Shown here: one piece after another, positions 44,734 to 51,859 of the stretch
How positions within the stretch are numbered: the stretch's first letter is position 1
Layout: each line of letters opens with the position of its first letter
Assembly (NCBI GenBank): GCA_048976805.1
Contig: JBHGUR010000062.1
Coordinates: 1 to 64,000, forward strand
DNA: 64,000 bases
Reading direction: 5' to 3'
From: Ectobacillus sp048976805
GTDB lineage: Bacteria; Bacillota; Bacilli; Bacillales; Bacillaceae_G
Position numbers and translations under genes: made by a program
Notes under the pieces: generated by a model
The model's input: the letters and a program-made list of their open reading frames with translations, nothing else
Databases searched by the model: none
What the model was told of the DNA's origin: nothing

Positions 44734-44790
44734 AAATTTTTTATCTATCGTGGTACGAGTTATATTCTTGCATGGATGTCTCTGTTAAAC
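44719..44790 (+). repeat. AT-rich repeat (family C), second copy
   Basis: CCCTAAAAAATAAAAATTT, then ATCTATCGTGGTACGAGTT and TTCTTGCATGGATGTCTC. This is the sequence at 26.92-27.03 kb with a few changes and a shorter left part. It merges into the left end of the following MITE at GTCTCTGTTAAAC. Confidence 0.6.
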
Positions 44791-44922
44791 TTGATTGTTG
44801 ATGTTCCACTACAGGCGGACGCTTTTCACGGGCGGGGCCGAGCCGCTTTTTCCGCTGGAGTCGCCGCCTTTCGTTCCCAATCAACAAATGAATTCAAATC
44901 AACATTAGCCTTTAACAGAGCC
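44778..44922 (+). mobile_element. MITE family A copy in the repeat pile-up before ykuV
   Basis: Left end GTCTCTGTTAAACTTGATTG (first G-G altered), right end TTAGCCTTTAACAGAGCC. The core has CCACTACAGGCGGACGC and GCTGGAGTCGCCGCC. The flanks GCATGGAT and TACTTCAT do not match, so insertion was followed by rearrangement, or the left end is recombinant with family C. Confidence 0.8.
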
Positions 44923-44931
44923 TACTTCATA

Positions 44932-44970
44932 AAAAACCTCTCCTTTGGGAATTCCAAAGGAGAGGTTTTT
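44932..44970 (-). terminator. Terminator of ykuV
   Basis: AAAAAACCTCTCCTTTGG / CCAAAGGAGAGGTTTTTT, 18-bp stem next to the stop codon. Confidence 0.92.
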
Positions 44971-45431
44971 TATTCAGCAGTCGGTTGGTTCGCTTCATCT
45001 AGCACGCGGTTTACGCGCTTTGTCAGCATTTGCATCCCGCTTCCGCCAGCTTGATAATGGCGAAGTATACCGCTCTTGTCAAACACATAATAAGCTGGTA
45101 CGTATTTATTTTCAAAAGCATCTGTAATCGTATGATTATTATCTACCAGGGTTGGTTGTGTGATTCCGTGTTCGGCTGCTGTTTGCTTTACTTTCTCCAA
45201 ATCTAAATCAGCTTCTGAGCGCGGCATATGAATAGATACTACATTTAGTTTATCTTTATATTCATCCCGAAACTGATTAATGCTCGGCATTGCTTCTTTA
45301 CATAAATGGCAGCTTACAGACCAAAAATGAATAAGAGTCGGTCTGTCGCCAATTAACCCCTCACGACTTACTTCACCGTTTAACACTACAGTAGCACCTT
45401 CTAAAGCAGGCATTGGCTCACGTAATTTCAT
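44970..45431 (-). CDS. ykuV: YkuV, thioredoxin-fold thiol-disulfide oxidoreductase
   Basis: 153 residues close to B. subtilis YkuV. The active site SCHLC has Cys41 and Cys44, after PTLIHFWSVS. The C-terminus KYVPAYYVFDKSGILRHYQA is the cis-proline region of TlpA-like proteins. No signal peptide, so it is cytoplasmic. ATG 45431 follows GAGGGGG. It is downstream of peroxiredoxin ykuU, with a stem-loop between, suggesting that it recycles thiols in the same pathway. Confidence 0.92.
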   Translation of the reverse strand: MKLREPMPALEGATVVLNGEVSREGLIGDRPTLIHFWSVSCHLCKEAMPSINQFRDEYKDKLNVVSIHMPRSEADLDLEKVKQTAAEHGITQPTLVDNNHTITDAFENKYVPAYYVFDKSGILRHYQAGGSGMQMLTKRVNRVLDEANQPTAE

Positions 45432-45455
45432 TTTAGTGTCCCCCTCTAAGAATAA

Positions 45456-45487
45456 TGAAAGGCCTAACACCACTGTTAGACCTTTTT
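45456..45487 (-). terminator. Stem-loop between ykuU and ykuV
   Basis: AAAGGTCTAACA / TGTTAGGCCTTT (minus strand) with a four-base loop and weak T tail (TTTC). Probably a partial terminator. Confidence 0.6.
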
Positions 45488-45505
45488 CCTAAAATTATGC
45501 GTCCA

Positions 45506-46054
45506 TTACACGTTTAGCGTGGCTTGGCCAGGCTTCCAATTTGCCGGGCAAAGTCCGCCAGTTTGTAATGCTTGAAGAACGCGCAATACTTCGTCTACTT
45601 CACGGCCGATGTTGTTGTGGTGTACAACTTGATACATTAATTCGCCTTCTGGACTGATGATGAATAATCCGCGCAGTGCGATGCCTTCTTCTTCAATTAG
45701 CACCCCATAGTCGCGGGATACAACATGGTTTGTGTCAGCTGCTAATGGATAGCGCAATTCGCCAAGACCATTTTTGCTGCGCTCTGTATTGATCCACGCT
45801 AGGTGAGTATGAATTGTATCTGTAGATACGCCAATTACCTCTGCGTCAAGATCTTCGAACTCATCATAGCGGTCAGAAAGGGCAATGATTTCTGTCGGAC
45901 ATACGAAAGTGAAGTCCATTGGATAGAAGTAAAGAACTGTCCACTTATCCTGCTTCATTATTTCTTCAAGGCTTACTTTACCAAATTCTTTGTTTGGCAT
46001 TACAGCATCCATCTCAAAACGAGGCGCTTGTTTTCCTACCATACGCTCTGCCAT
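45506..46054 (-). CDS. ykuU: Two-cysteine peroxiredoxin YkuU
   Basis: 182-residue AhpC/TSA-type peroxiredoxin. Peroxidatic Cys52 is in DFTFVCPTEI, and the resolving cysteine is in the TGGLCPANWKPG tail. It reduces hydroperoxides; electrons probably come through YkuV or a thioredoxin. ATG 46054 is preceded by GGAGGTTGATACAT. Full length. Confidence 0.94.
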   Translation of the reverse strand: MAERMVGKQAPRFEMDAVMPNKEFGKVSLEEIMKQDKWTVLYFYPMDFTFVCPTEIIALSDRYDEFEDLDAEVIGVSTDTIHTHLAWINTERSKNGLGELRYPLAADTNHVVSRDYGVLIEEEGIALRGLFIISPEGELMYQVVHHNNIGREVDEVLRVLQALQTGGLCPANWKPGQATLNV

Positions 46055-46174
46055 ATGTATCAACCTCCATTTATTTTTTATGTACTTGGCAATGGTAATT
46101 ATATTAAGAAGAGATTTAAAATGTTATTTGGTAATAATTGCAAACAACAAACACCCCAACTTCTTCCAACTACC

Positions 46175-46202
46175 ATTATAAAGTATTGTGCTAGAATTAC
46201 AA
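46175..46202 (-). promoter_or_regulatory. Candidate promoter of ykuU-ykuV
   Basis: TTGTAA (46197-46202), 16 bases, TATAAT (46175-46180) on the minus strand, giving a ~115-base leader to the ATG. Confidence 0.55.
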
Positions 46203-46232
46203 AAAATATGCACAAGGAAATACATATAAATC

Positions 46233-46260
46233 AAAATCAACATTAGCCTTTAACAGAGCC
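46233..46260. repeat. Solo right arm of MITE family A
   Basis: AAAATCAACATTAGCCTTTAACAGAGCC without a matching left arm, followed 18 bases later by a family B element. Evidence of decay or recombination between MITE copies. Confidence 0.7.
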
Positions 46261-46278
46261 TAATAAAAAACAGATAGG

Positions 46279-46476
46279 CTATATAAATACAAGTTAAAAA
46301 AGAACATAAAACCTTTCTTTTGAAAGGGGAGAGAGCATCCGGCTATGCATAGAAGCGGTCAAAACCTACTCCTGCCCCATGCGACGGAAAACCAGAGAGA
46401 GGAAGCAAGTACAAGTTGCTATTTGTTCTCCTTAGCCGCGATATATATGTCCAAATCATAAATTGGATATATATAG
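46279..46476 (+). repeat. Family B structured repeat, copy 3 (abuts the dapL stop)
   Basis: 198 bp, CTATATAAATACAAG to GGATATATATAG. It contains the CCTTTC/GAAAGG hairpin, GAGAGAGCATCCGGC, a CCG/CGG stem with inner TAT/ATA pairing, and AAAACCAGAGAGAGGAAG identical to copy 1. It ends five bases before the dapL stop codon and reads against dapL. Confidence 0.82.
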
Positions 46477-46481
46477 ATTGC

Positions 46482-47609
46482 CTACCTGTTTCCTTTCCAG
46501 CGCATATATTGTGTGATAAATTGGATAGCTTTTTCAATCGCAGCTTCGTTTGGCTGCAGCTTAGAATGATGCAGCCCATATTCGGATTCCACACCGAGCC
46601 AAAACATAAAACCGGGAATTTCCCGAAGCATATATCCAAAATCCTCCCCTGTCATCGCTTCGATACACTCTACCACTTTTATATCCGTTTGTTCTCTCGT
46701 AAACTCCATAAATTCACGCGTCAACTCTTCATGATTATATACTTGATGATACATAGAACCGTAGTCAATAACTGCAGTGCATTGAAATGCCGCTTGAATA
46801 CCCTGCACAATTGCTTCAATCCGCTCTTTTACTTTTGCCATAGATTCAACAGACAATGTACGAATCGTTCCCTCAAGCCGTGCTTTCTCCGCAATGATAT
46901 TTTGTACGGTTCCGCCTGTAATTTTGCCGATTGTAATAACAGCAGAATCTAAAGGGTCTACATTCCGGCTAATAATGGATTGTAGTTGCGTAACCAAATA
47001 ACTCGCTGCCACTACCATATCGATGGCGTTATGCGGATACGCGGCATGGCCGCCTTTTCCCTTCAAATCAATAAACAGCTCAGAAGTATTGGCAAACAAA
47101 AGCCCTTCACGCGTCGCAATTGTACCTACAGGGTATTCAGGAGCAATATGAAGAGCTAAAATCATATCCGGCTGCCACTTTTTAAACTCTTCACTGTCTA
47201 GCATCGGCTGCGCTCCGCCCGGTCCTTCTTCTGCAGGCTGAAAAATAAATACAGAATCATCGGCAATCGGGTTATTCACAAGTTCCGTCAGCACTCCAAG
47301 CCCGATGCTCGTATGCATATCATGTCCGCACGCATGCATAAGCCCTGGATGGGTTGAAGCAAAGGAATAGCCCGTTTCCTCATCAATTGGCAATCCGTCA
47401 ATATCAGCACGATATCCGATAACATTGTGCGGGTTGCTCCCATGCACTTTCACAAGTACGCCGGTACGCCACGTTTGAACAGAAATGCGCTCCTGTGGCA
47501 ATGTTGCCAAGTAATCTAAAATATACCGCTGTGTTTTAAATTCCTGAAAGCCGAGTTCTGGAATTTGATGCAAGTCTCTTCGTATTTGTACAAATGTATT
47601 TCGTTCCAT
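46482..47609 (-). CDS. dapL: N-acetyldiaminopimelate deacetylase (YkuR)
   Basis: 375-residue M20 metallopeptidase family enzyme. Metal ligands are in MHACGHDMH and QPAEEGPGG; the central dimerisation domain and a C-terminal EAMTGEDFGYML...GLHHSKL follow. It removes acetyl from N-acetyl-LL-2,6-diaminopimelate, giving DAP for lysine and peptidoglycan. ATG 47609 is used (GGTGGT upstream). It is preceded by dapH, but a hairpin and a MITE separate the two. Confidence 0.94.
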   Translation of the reverse strand: MERNTFVQIRRDLHQIPELGFQEFKTQRYILDYLATLPQERISVQTWRTGVLVKVHGSNPHNVIGYRADIDGLPIDEETGYSFASTHPGLMHACGHDMHTSIGLGVLTELVNNPIADDSVFIFQPAEEGPGGAQPMLDSEEFKKWQPDMILALHIAPEYPVGTIATREGLLFANTSELFIDLKGKGGHAAYPHNAIDMVVAASYLVTQLQSIISRNVDPLDSAVITIGKITGGTVQNIIAEKARLEGTIRTLSVESMAKVKERIEAIVQGIQAAFQCTAVIDYGSMYHQVYNHEELTREFMEFTREQTDIKVVECIEAMTGEDFGYMLREIPGFMFWLGVESEYGLHHSKLQPNEAAIEKAIQFITQYMRWKGNR

Positions 47610-47627
47610 TTCAACCACCACCGTGTA

Positions 47628-47665
47628 TAAAAAGCGTAAGAGCCGCTTTGGCACTTACGCTTTGT
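47628..47665 (-). terminator. Hairpin between dapH and dapL
   Basis: AAAGCGTAAG / CTTACGCTTT on the minus strand with a 13-base loop and TTATAC, ending ~19 bases before the dapL ATG. It may attenuate read-through into dapL. Confidence 0.6.
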
Positions 47666-47677
47666 TTTTAAAATTAT

Positions 47678-47818
47678 GGCTCTGTTAAACTTGATTGTTG
47701 ATTTTCCACTACAGGCGGACGCTTTCCGCTGGCAGGGCTGAGCCGCTTTTCCCGCCGGAGTCGCCGCCTTTCGTTCCAAACCAACAAATGAATCCAAATC
47801 ATAGCCTTTAACAGAACC
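47678..47818 (+). mobile_element. MITE family A inserted between dapH and dapL
   Basis: 141 bp, GGCTCTGTTAAACTTG to CTTTAACAGAACC. The flanks AAAATTAT and AAAGTTAA share 6 of 8 positions. Core changes (GCTGGCAGGGCTGAGCC) show it is older than the 17.2-kb copy. Confidence 0.85.
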
Positions 47819-47892
47819 AAAGTTAATTTCATGAATGAACCATTACACCGCTATCTTCGCCTTTGCACAATTTGCCAATCGGCAAATTTTTC

Positions 47893-48615
47893 TTATTGCT
47901 CCGGATTTAATTGACGCAGCTCTTGCTTAATTTCTATTTTGGATTTCGTTTGCTCGTCAATTTCCTTAATAACACGAGCTGGCACGCCTGCTACTACTGT
48001 GTAAGGAGGTACGTCTTCCGTTACAATTGCGCCGGCTGCGACAACCGCTCCCTCTCCAACGGTTACACCTTCTAAAATAACAGCATTGGCTCCCACTAAT
48101 GCGCCGTCTCCTACAACAACTGGCTTAGCGGAAGGAGGCTCGATTACCCCGGCAAGAACAGCGCCGGCGCCGATGTGGGCATTTTTCCCTACTGTAGCGC
48201 GGCCTCCAAGAACGGCATTCATATCAATCATTGTTCCTTCTCCTACTACAGCGCCAATATTAATTACTGCCCCCATCATAATAACGGCATTGTCTCCAAT
48301 TTCTACTTGATCACGAATAATAGCGCCAGGTTCGATACGGGCTTTAATTCCTTTTAAATCCAACAAAGGAATCGCAGAATTGCGACGGTCATTTTCTACT
48401 ACATAATCTGTAATATCCTCGCTGTTCGCATCCAAAACAGCTTTAATTTCAGACCATTCTCCAAACAGCACACCCATTTTCTTAGAAACAAAAGCTTGAA
48501 TACTATCCGGAAACTCAATATCTTTAATGTGTCCCTTTATGTATACTTTCACCGGCGTTTTCTTTTCACTTTTTTGAATGAAAGAAATAATTTCGTTTGC
48601 ATCCATCATATTCAT
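47893..48615 (-). CDS. dapH: Tetrahydrodipicolinate N-acetyltransferase (YkuQ)
   Basis: 240 residues. An N-terminal alpha/beta domain (MMDANEIISFIQKSEKKTP) is followed by a left-handed beta-helix of hexapeptide repeats (IGDNAVIMMGAVINIGAVVG, IDMNAVLGGRATVGKNA) and a C-terminal VPARVIKEI tail. It acetylates tetrahydrodipicolinate with acetyl-CoA, defining the acetylase branch of DAP synthesis, in step with dapL. GGAGG lies ten bases before ATG 48615. Confidence 0.94.
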   Translation of the reverse strand: MNMMDANEIISFIQKSEKKTPVKVYIKGHIKDIEFPDSIQAFVSKKMGVLFGEWSEIKAVLDANSEDITDYVVENDRRNSAIPLLDLKGIKARIEPGAIIRDQVEIGDNAVIMMGAVINIGAVVGEGTMIDMNAVLGGRATVGKNAHIGAGAVLAGVIEPPSAKPVVVGDGALVGANAVILEGVTVGEGAVVAAGAIVTEDVPPYTVVAGVPARVIKEIDEQTKSKIEIKQELRQLNPEQ

Positions 48616-48686
48616 TGTTGAAATTCCTCCCAAATGGTTGATACTGTTACTCTACCAAAGAGTAGGCCTGTGAGCAAGAATGAATA

Positions 48687-49559
48687 TTATTTTTCATCTG
48701 CATATTCCCTTATTAAACGAACAAACGCTTCTACCTGCTTTAGCTCCAGCGCCGTTTCATTGACAAGCAGCCACGTTTCACGGGTTAAACGCTTCCCGTT
48801 CACAAGCAATGGCAACATGTGTATTTTGTTTGACATCTCCTGCAAAACCGTTAATGGCAAAATTGCATACCCAATACCGTGCAGCACCATTTGCTTGCAC
48901 GTTTCAATTTGGTCAACAACAATAGTGCGCTTTGGGGGAGAAGAGAACATCGCATACCACCAGCTTTGAATTTGCGAATAGTATGTGGAATCACTCTTGA
49001 ATTGAATGAAAGGCTTATTCGTACTCCGCAGCATATCTACACTCGCAAGTTCAGCATCTGCCAAATATAGCTCATCCGTAAACAGATGCCATTTCTTTCC
49101 TGGGTACTCCTGCGAGCCGCGCAAAATTGCCAAATGTACATCGCCTTCATAAAAATGCTTCTGTACCTCGCTGCTCCATCCTGTGAATAGAGAAATTTGA
49201 ACATGCGGATACTTTTGAACGAACATTTTCAACACACCTGGCAGCCAATACTGGCCAATAATGGAAGCGACAGCAATTTTCAATGTACCGTGTGTTTTCG
49301 CTTGCAACGAGGCAAGTTCATTTTTCACATTTTCCTCCTTTATTAATATTTCCTGAGCATACGCCGCTACCCGTTCACCCTCCGGTGTAATCGTTAACCC
49401 TTTTTGCGAACGCAAAAAAAATTTCATGCCCCATTGTTTTTCCAAAGACTGCAGTCTTTGGCTTAGTGCTGGCTGCGATACAAATAAACGCTCTGCGGCT
49501 TTCCTCATATTCAATTCCTTTGCCAGCACGACCATCATTCGAAAATCGTCAAGCTGCAA
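48687..49559 (-). CDS. ccpE: LysR-type regulator CcpE (YkuM)
   Basis: 290 residues close to B. subtilis CcpE. The winged helix-turn-helix is at the N-terminus (RKAAERLFVSQPALSQRLQS), followed by a two-lobed effector domain (LKIAVASIIGQYWLPGVL, VDQIETCKQMVLHGIGYAIL). CcpE activates citB (aconitase) in response to citrate. It is 71 bases upstream of dapH on the same strand. The flavodoxin genes ykuN-P that separate the two in B. subtilis are missing here. Confidence 0.9.
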   Translation of the reverse strand: MQLDDFRMMVVLAKELNMRKAAERLFVSQPALSQRLQSLEKQWGMKFFLRSQKGLTITPEGERVAAYAQEILIKEENVKNELASLQAKTHGTLKIAVASIIGQYWLPGVLKMFVQKYPHVQISLFTGWSSEVQKHFYEGDVHLAILRGSQEYPGKKWHLFTDELYLADAELASVDMLRSTNKPFIQFKSDSTYYSQIQSWWYAMFSSPPKRTIVVDQIETCKQMVLHGIGYAILPLTVLQEMSNKIHMLPLLVNGKRLTRETWLLVNETALELKQVEAFVRLIREYADEK

Positions 49560-49598
49560 AATATTCTCCCCCTATCCGCTATAAAACGGCTTTTCTTT

Positions 49599-49641
49599 GA
49601 AAAAGTGCAGCCTCCCAATTTATATAAGAAGCTGCACTTTT
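49599..49641 (-). terminator. Terminator of darB
   Basis: AAAAGTGCAGC / GCTGCACTTTT with a 19-base loop, close to the darB stop. Confidence 0.8.
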
Positions 49642-49645
49642 GATA

Positions 49646-50089
49646 TTATCCGTTATAACGCTTTACTTTTTGGTTTAACAATTTTAAAATTGCTCTTCTT
49701 GTCAAAATACCTTCAAAATACCCTTCTTCATTTTCAACGCATACAAAAGGATGATTAATAACCGCATCCAGTCCTTCTGCAAAGCTGTCATCAAGCCTTA
49801 ATCTTGGAATATCCCGATTCATTACTTCAGCAACTTTCATCTGCTCTAATCTTTCAAACTCTATACGCTCAAGGCCGAGAATGCGATCTAAAATCATCGC
49901 TGTGCTGATTAAACCGTGCAGCTTGTATGCCGGATCCAAAACCGGTATAGCAGAGTATCCAGATTTAACAAGAACTAGCAGCGCGTGCTCCAGGCTATTT
50001 GCAATCTGAACGTGAGCTACTTTTTCAGATGAAATTAATAAGTCCTTAACAAAAATGTGTTTAAATTCTCCCATCGGAAGACTGATCAT
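49646..50089 (-). CDS. darB: c-di-AMP-binding CBS protein DarB/CbpB (YkuL)
   Basis: 147 residues made of two CBS motifs, about 10-68 (LLISSEKVAHVQIANSLEHA to VLDPAYKLHGLIS) and 85-140 (VAEVMNRDIPRLRLDDSF to FVCVENEEGYFEGILTRRA). It matches YkuL/DarB. In B. subtilis apo-DarB stimulates Rel and pyruvate carboxylase when c-di-AMP (and K+) is low. ATG 50089 follows GGGGGAAAC; an upstream in-frame ATG lies on that site. Confidence 0.9.
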   Translation of the reverse strand: MISLPMGEFKHIFVKDLLISSEKVAHVQIANSLEHALLVLVKSGYSAIPVLDPAYKLHGLISTAMILDRILGLERIEFERLEQMKVAEVMNRDIPRLRLDDSFAEGLDAVINHPFVCVENEEGYFEGILTRRAILKLLNQKVKRYNG

Positions 50090-50336
50090 TGTTGTTTCCC
50101 CCATTTTTTTATTCTCGTTTCTTATTTTTATCCCGCATCAACGAAAAATAAGACCCCACTTAACGATGTAGCATATTTAAACATATATAAGTGGAGAAGG
50201 AAATTTTTTTCTGCTGTCAAAAGGTGAACTCCATATATGATAGCGTTTTCACTTATTAAGGCGCCCAAATTTTTGTAAAGTATACAATCCATATTGTATC
50301 ATATAAGCGAAAAAAATGACCACCTAGTACCGGCAG

Positions 50337-50531
50337 TCAACAGTTTGCATTTTTCAGGCGGTCGAACAATTTTTCCACCCTTTTATAATGTGCGGTATCT
50401 GCTGCTTTCAATCCACTTTCAATATCAGCTAATTCACAAGCGAGAAGCTCCACGGCATAGTTTTGTTGAAATAAAACATCCAACAAAAGATTTTGTTCCT
50501 CTTCCGTCAGGTATACATTGCTTTTTTTCAT
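50337..50531 (-). CDS. abbA: AbbA-type antirepressor of AbrB
   Basis: 64 residues, all-helical, with the AbbA pattern (LTEEEQNLLLDVLFQQNYAV, ELADIESGLKAADTAHYKRV). AbbA binds AbrB as a DNA mimic and relieves repression at the onset of stationary phase. ATG 50531 has AGAGGAG upstream. The position between ykuL and ykuK is as in B. subtilis. Confidence 0.85.
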   Translation of the reverse strand: MKKSNVYLTEEEQNLLLDVLFQQNYAVELLACELADIESGLKAADTAHYKRVEKLFDRLKNANC

Positions 50532-50619
50532 AATCTCCTCTACTCTCCCCTAAATGTATTCCTATGATTTATTATATAAAATATTCTTCTTATTTAATAG
50601 AATGAAAATTTTAAATTTT

Positions 50620-51132
50620 CTATTTTGTATAACGGTTCGCGTAACTAAACGCAGTATAAGCATCAGGCTTAATTTTCGCAATCAACCCCATCGCTGTAAT
50701 GCGTGCGGTCATATCCAAAATAAATTCCTTTGTCAATCCATATTGGCCAATATCTAGATGAATCTCCATTGAAAGTTTTGCCCCCTCATGCCGATACGGA
50801 TACAAAATTTCCAGCAGCGTCCCTAAATGTTCAGGAGTAAAGAGATAAGCAATTTCCTGGCTAAAATATGTTTCTAAATCAATTTTTTCACGAAGGCTTT
50901 TCAATTTTCTATGTACAGTTTGGTTGCGCAAACACCCCCAGGCCCCTTTTCCGACCCGGTGCAAATGAATGGCTGTTATAAATCGGGTATCGTCTTGATG
51001 AGCCTGCGAATCCGTACCAATTGAAAGACAATACACACTTATCGGATCCGCTCTAATAAATTCACAAATTCGTGAAAATACAGTTTCAAAATTCATTCGC
51101 CTTTCTGACAAATTATAAAAATAATATTCCAT
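50620..51132 (-). CDS. ykuK: YkuK (DUF458, RNase H-like fold)
   Basis: 170 residues with the DUF458 pattern: SIGTDSQAHQDDTRFITAIH near 36-56, KGAWGCLRNQTVHRKLKSL, then EIHLDIGQYGLTKEFILDM. The spaced acidic residues (GTDSQ, HLDIG) resemble RNase H-like nucleases, but activity is untested as far as I know. It belongs to the yku cluster. Confidence 0.85.
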   Translation of the reverse strand: MEYYFYNLSERRMNFETVFSRICEFIRADPISVYCLSIGTDSQAHQDDTRFITAIHLHRVGKGAWGCLRNQTVHRKLKSLREKIDLETYFSQEIAYLFTPEHLGTLLEILYPYRHEGAKLSMEIHLDIGQYGLTKEFILDMTARITAMGLIAKIKPDAYTAFSYANRYTK

Positions 51133-51217
51133 TACATAGTCACGTCCCCTCTTTAGACAGACTCCGCACTTTCATTCTATGAGGAAACGCGACTTGTTAT
51201 GTCAAAGTACGTTTTCT

Positions 51218-51364
51218 TTATCCTTTACTTGTCTCAATATTACGGATCTTAAAGCTACAGGACGGACATGTATAAATCACATTTTGATTTGCTTGTGCTG
51301 TTAGTACATCCTCTAATTCTGCCTTTTGCCCGCATTTTGGGCAAATTACAATCGGCATTTGCAT
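51218..51364 (-). CDS. Small zinc-ribbon protein
   Basis: 48 residues with two CxxC pairs (VICPKCGQ near 7-14 and YTCPSCSF near 31-38), joined by a short charged linker. This is a single zinc ribbon. ATG 51364 has GGAGGTGATTGT upstream, a strong site. The function is unknown. Confidence 0.75.
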   Translation of the reverse strand: MQMPIVICPKCGQKAELEDVLTAQANQNVIYTCPSCSFKIRNIETSKG

Positions 51365-51411
51365 ACAATCACCTCCTTCCCTCAGTTTAAGTGAGAAATA
51401 AAAAGATTATA

Positions 51412-51445
51412 CAAAAACAGCACCCTTTTGCAGGTGCTGTTTTTA
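51412..51445 (-). terminator. Terminator of ykuJ
   Basis: AAAAACAGCACC / GGTGCTGTTTTT stem with an eight-base loop. Confidence 0.88.
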
Positions 51446-51484
51446 GAGCCCGGTTGAGCCAACTAGCGTTACATTATGTATCGA

Positions 51485-51721
51485 TTAGGAAATCATATCG
51501 TAAATCTCGATTGCTACCATATCAATATTATCAAATTGATATGTTTGCGGCTTTTCTCCGGGTTGGTATACTTCCAATTCATACGTATCACTTTTATCAA
51601 AGTATTTCACACTGCATTTACGCTCGCCTTCTACCTCAAAGTAGCGTTGCGCTACTTCTCCATTTGCAGCTTGTTCCTTCAAACTAACGAGACGAGTTAA
51701 AATTCCTTGGAGCAGAGACAT
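51485..51721 (-). CDS. ykuJ: YkuJ (DUF1797)
   Basis: 78 residues: MSLLQGILTRLVSLKEQAAN, then AQRYFEVEGERKCSVKYF and YQFDNIDMVAIEIYDM. It matches YkuJ, a small alpha/beta protein of known fold and unknown function. ATG 51721 has AAAGGGGAG upstream; the frame is open further without a better start. Confidence 0.88.
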   Translation of the reverse strand: MSLLQGILTRLVSLKEQAANGEVAQRYFEVEGERKCSVKYFDKSDTYELEVYQPGEKPQTYQFDNIDMVAIEIYDMIS

Positions 51722-51859
51722 GAAATCTCCCCTTTCTCTAATCTTCCTACAGATAGCTTTTGCAACATGTATCATTCTATCCGTCTATAACAGAAAAATT
51801 GCCTCAGTTTCTAGAATAACGGTTCGCGCCAAGAAACTCAATAAATTTGTCGAAAAAAG

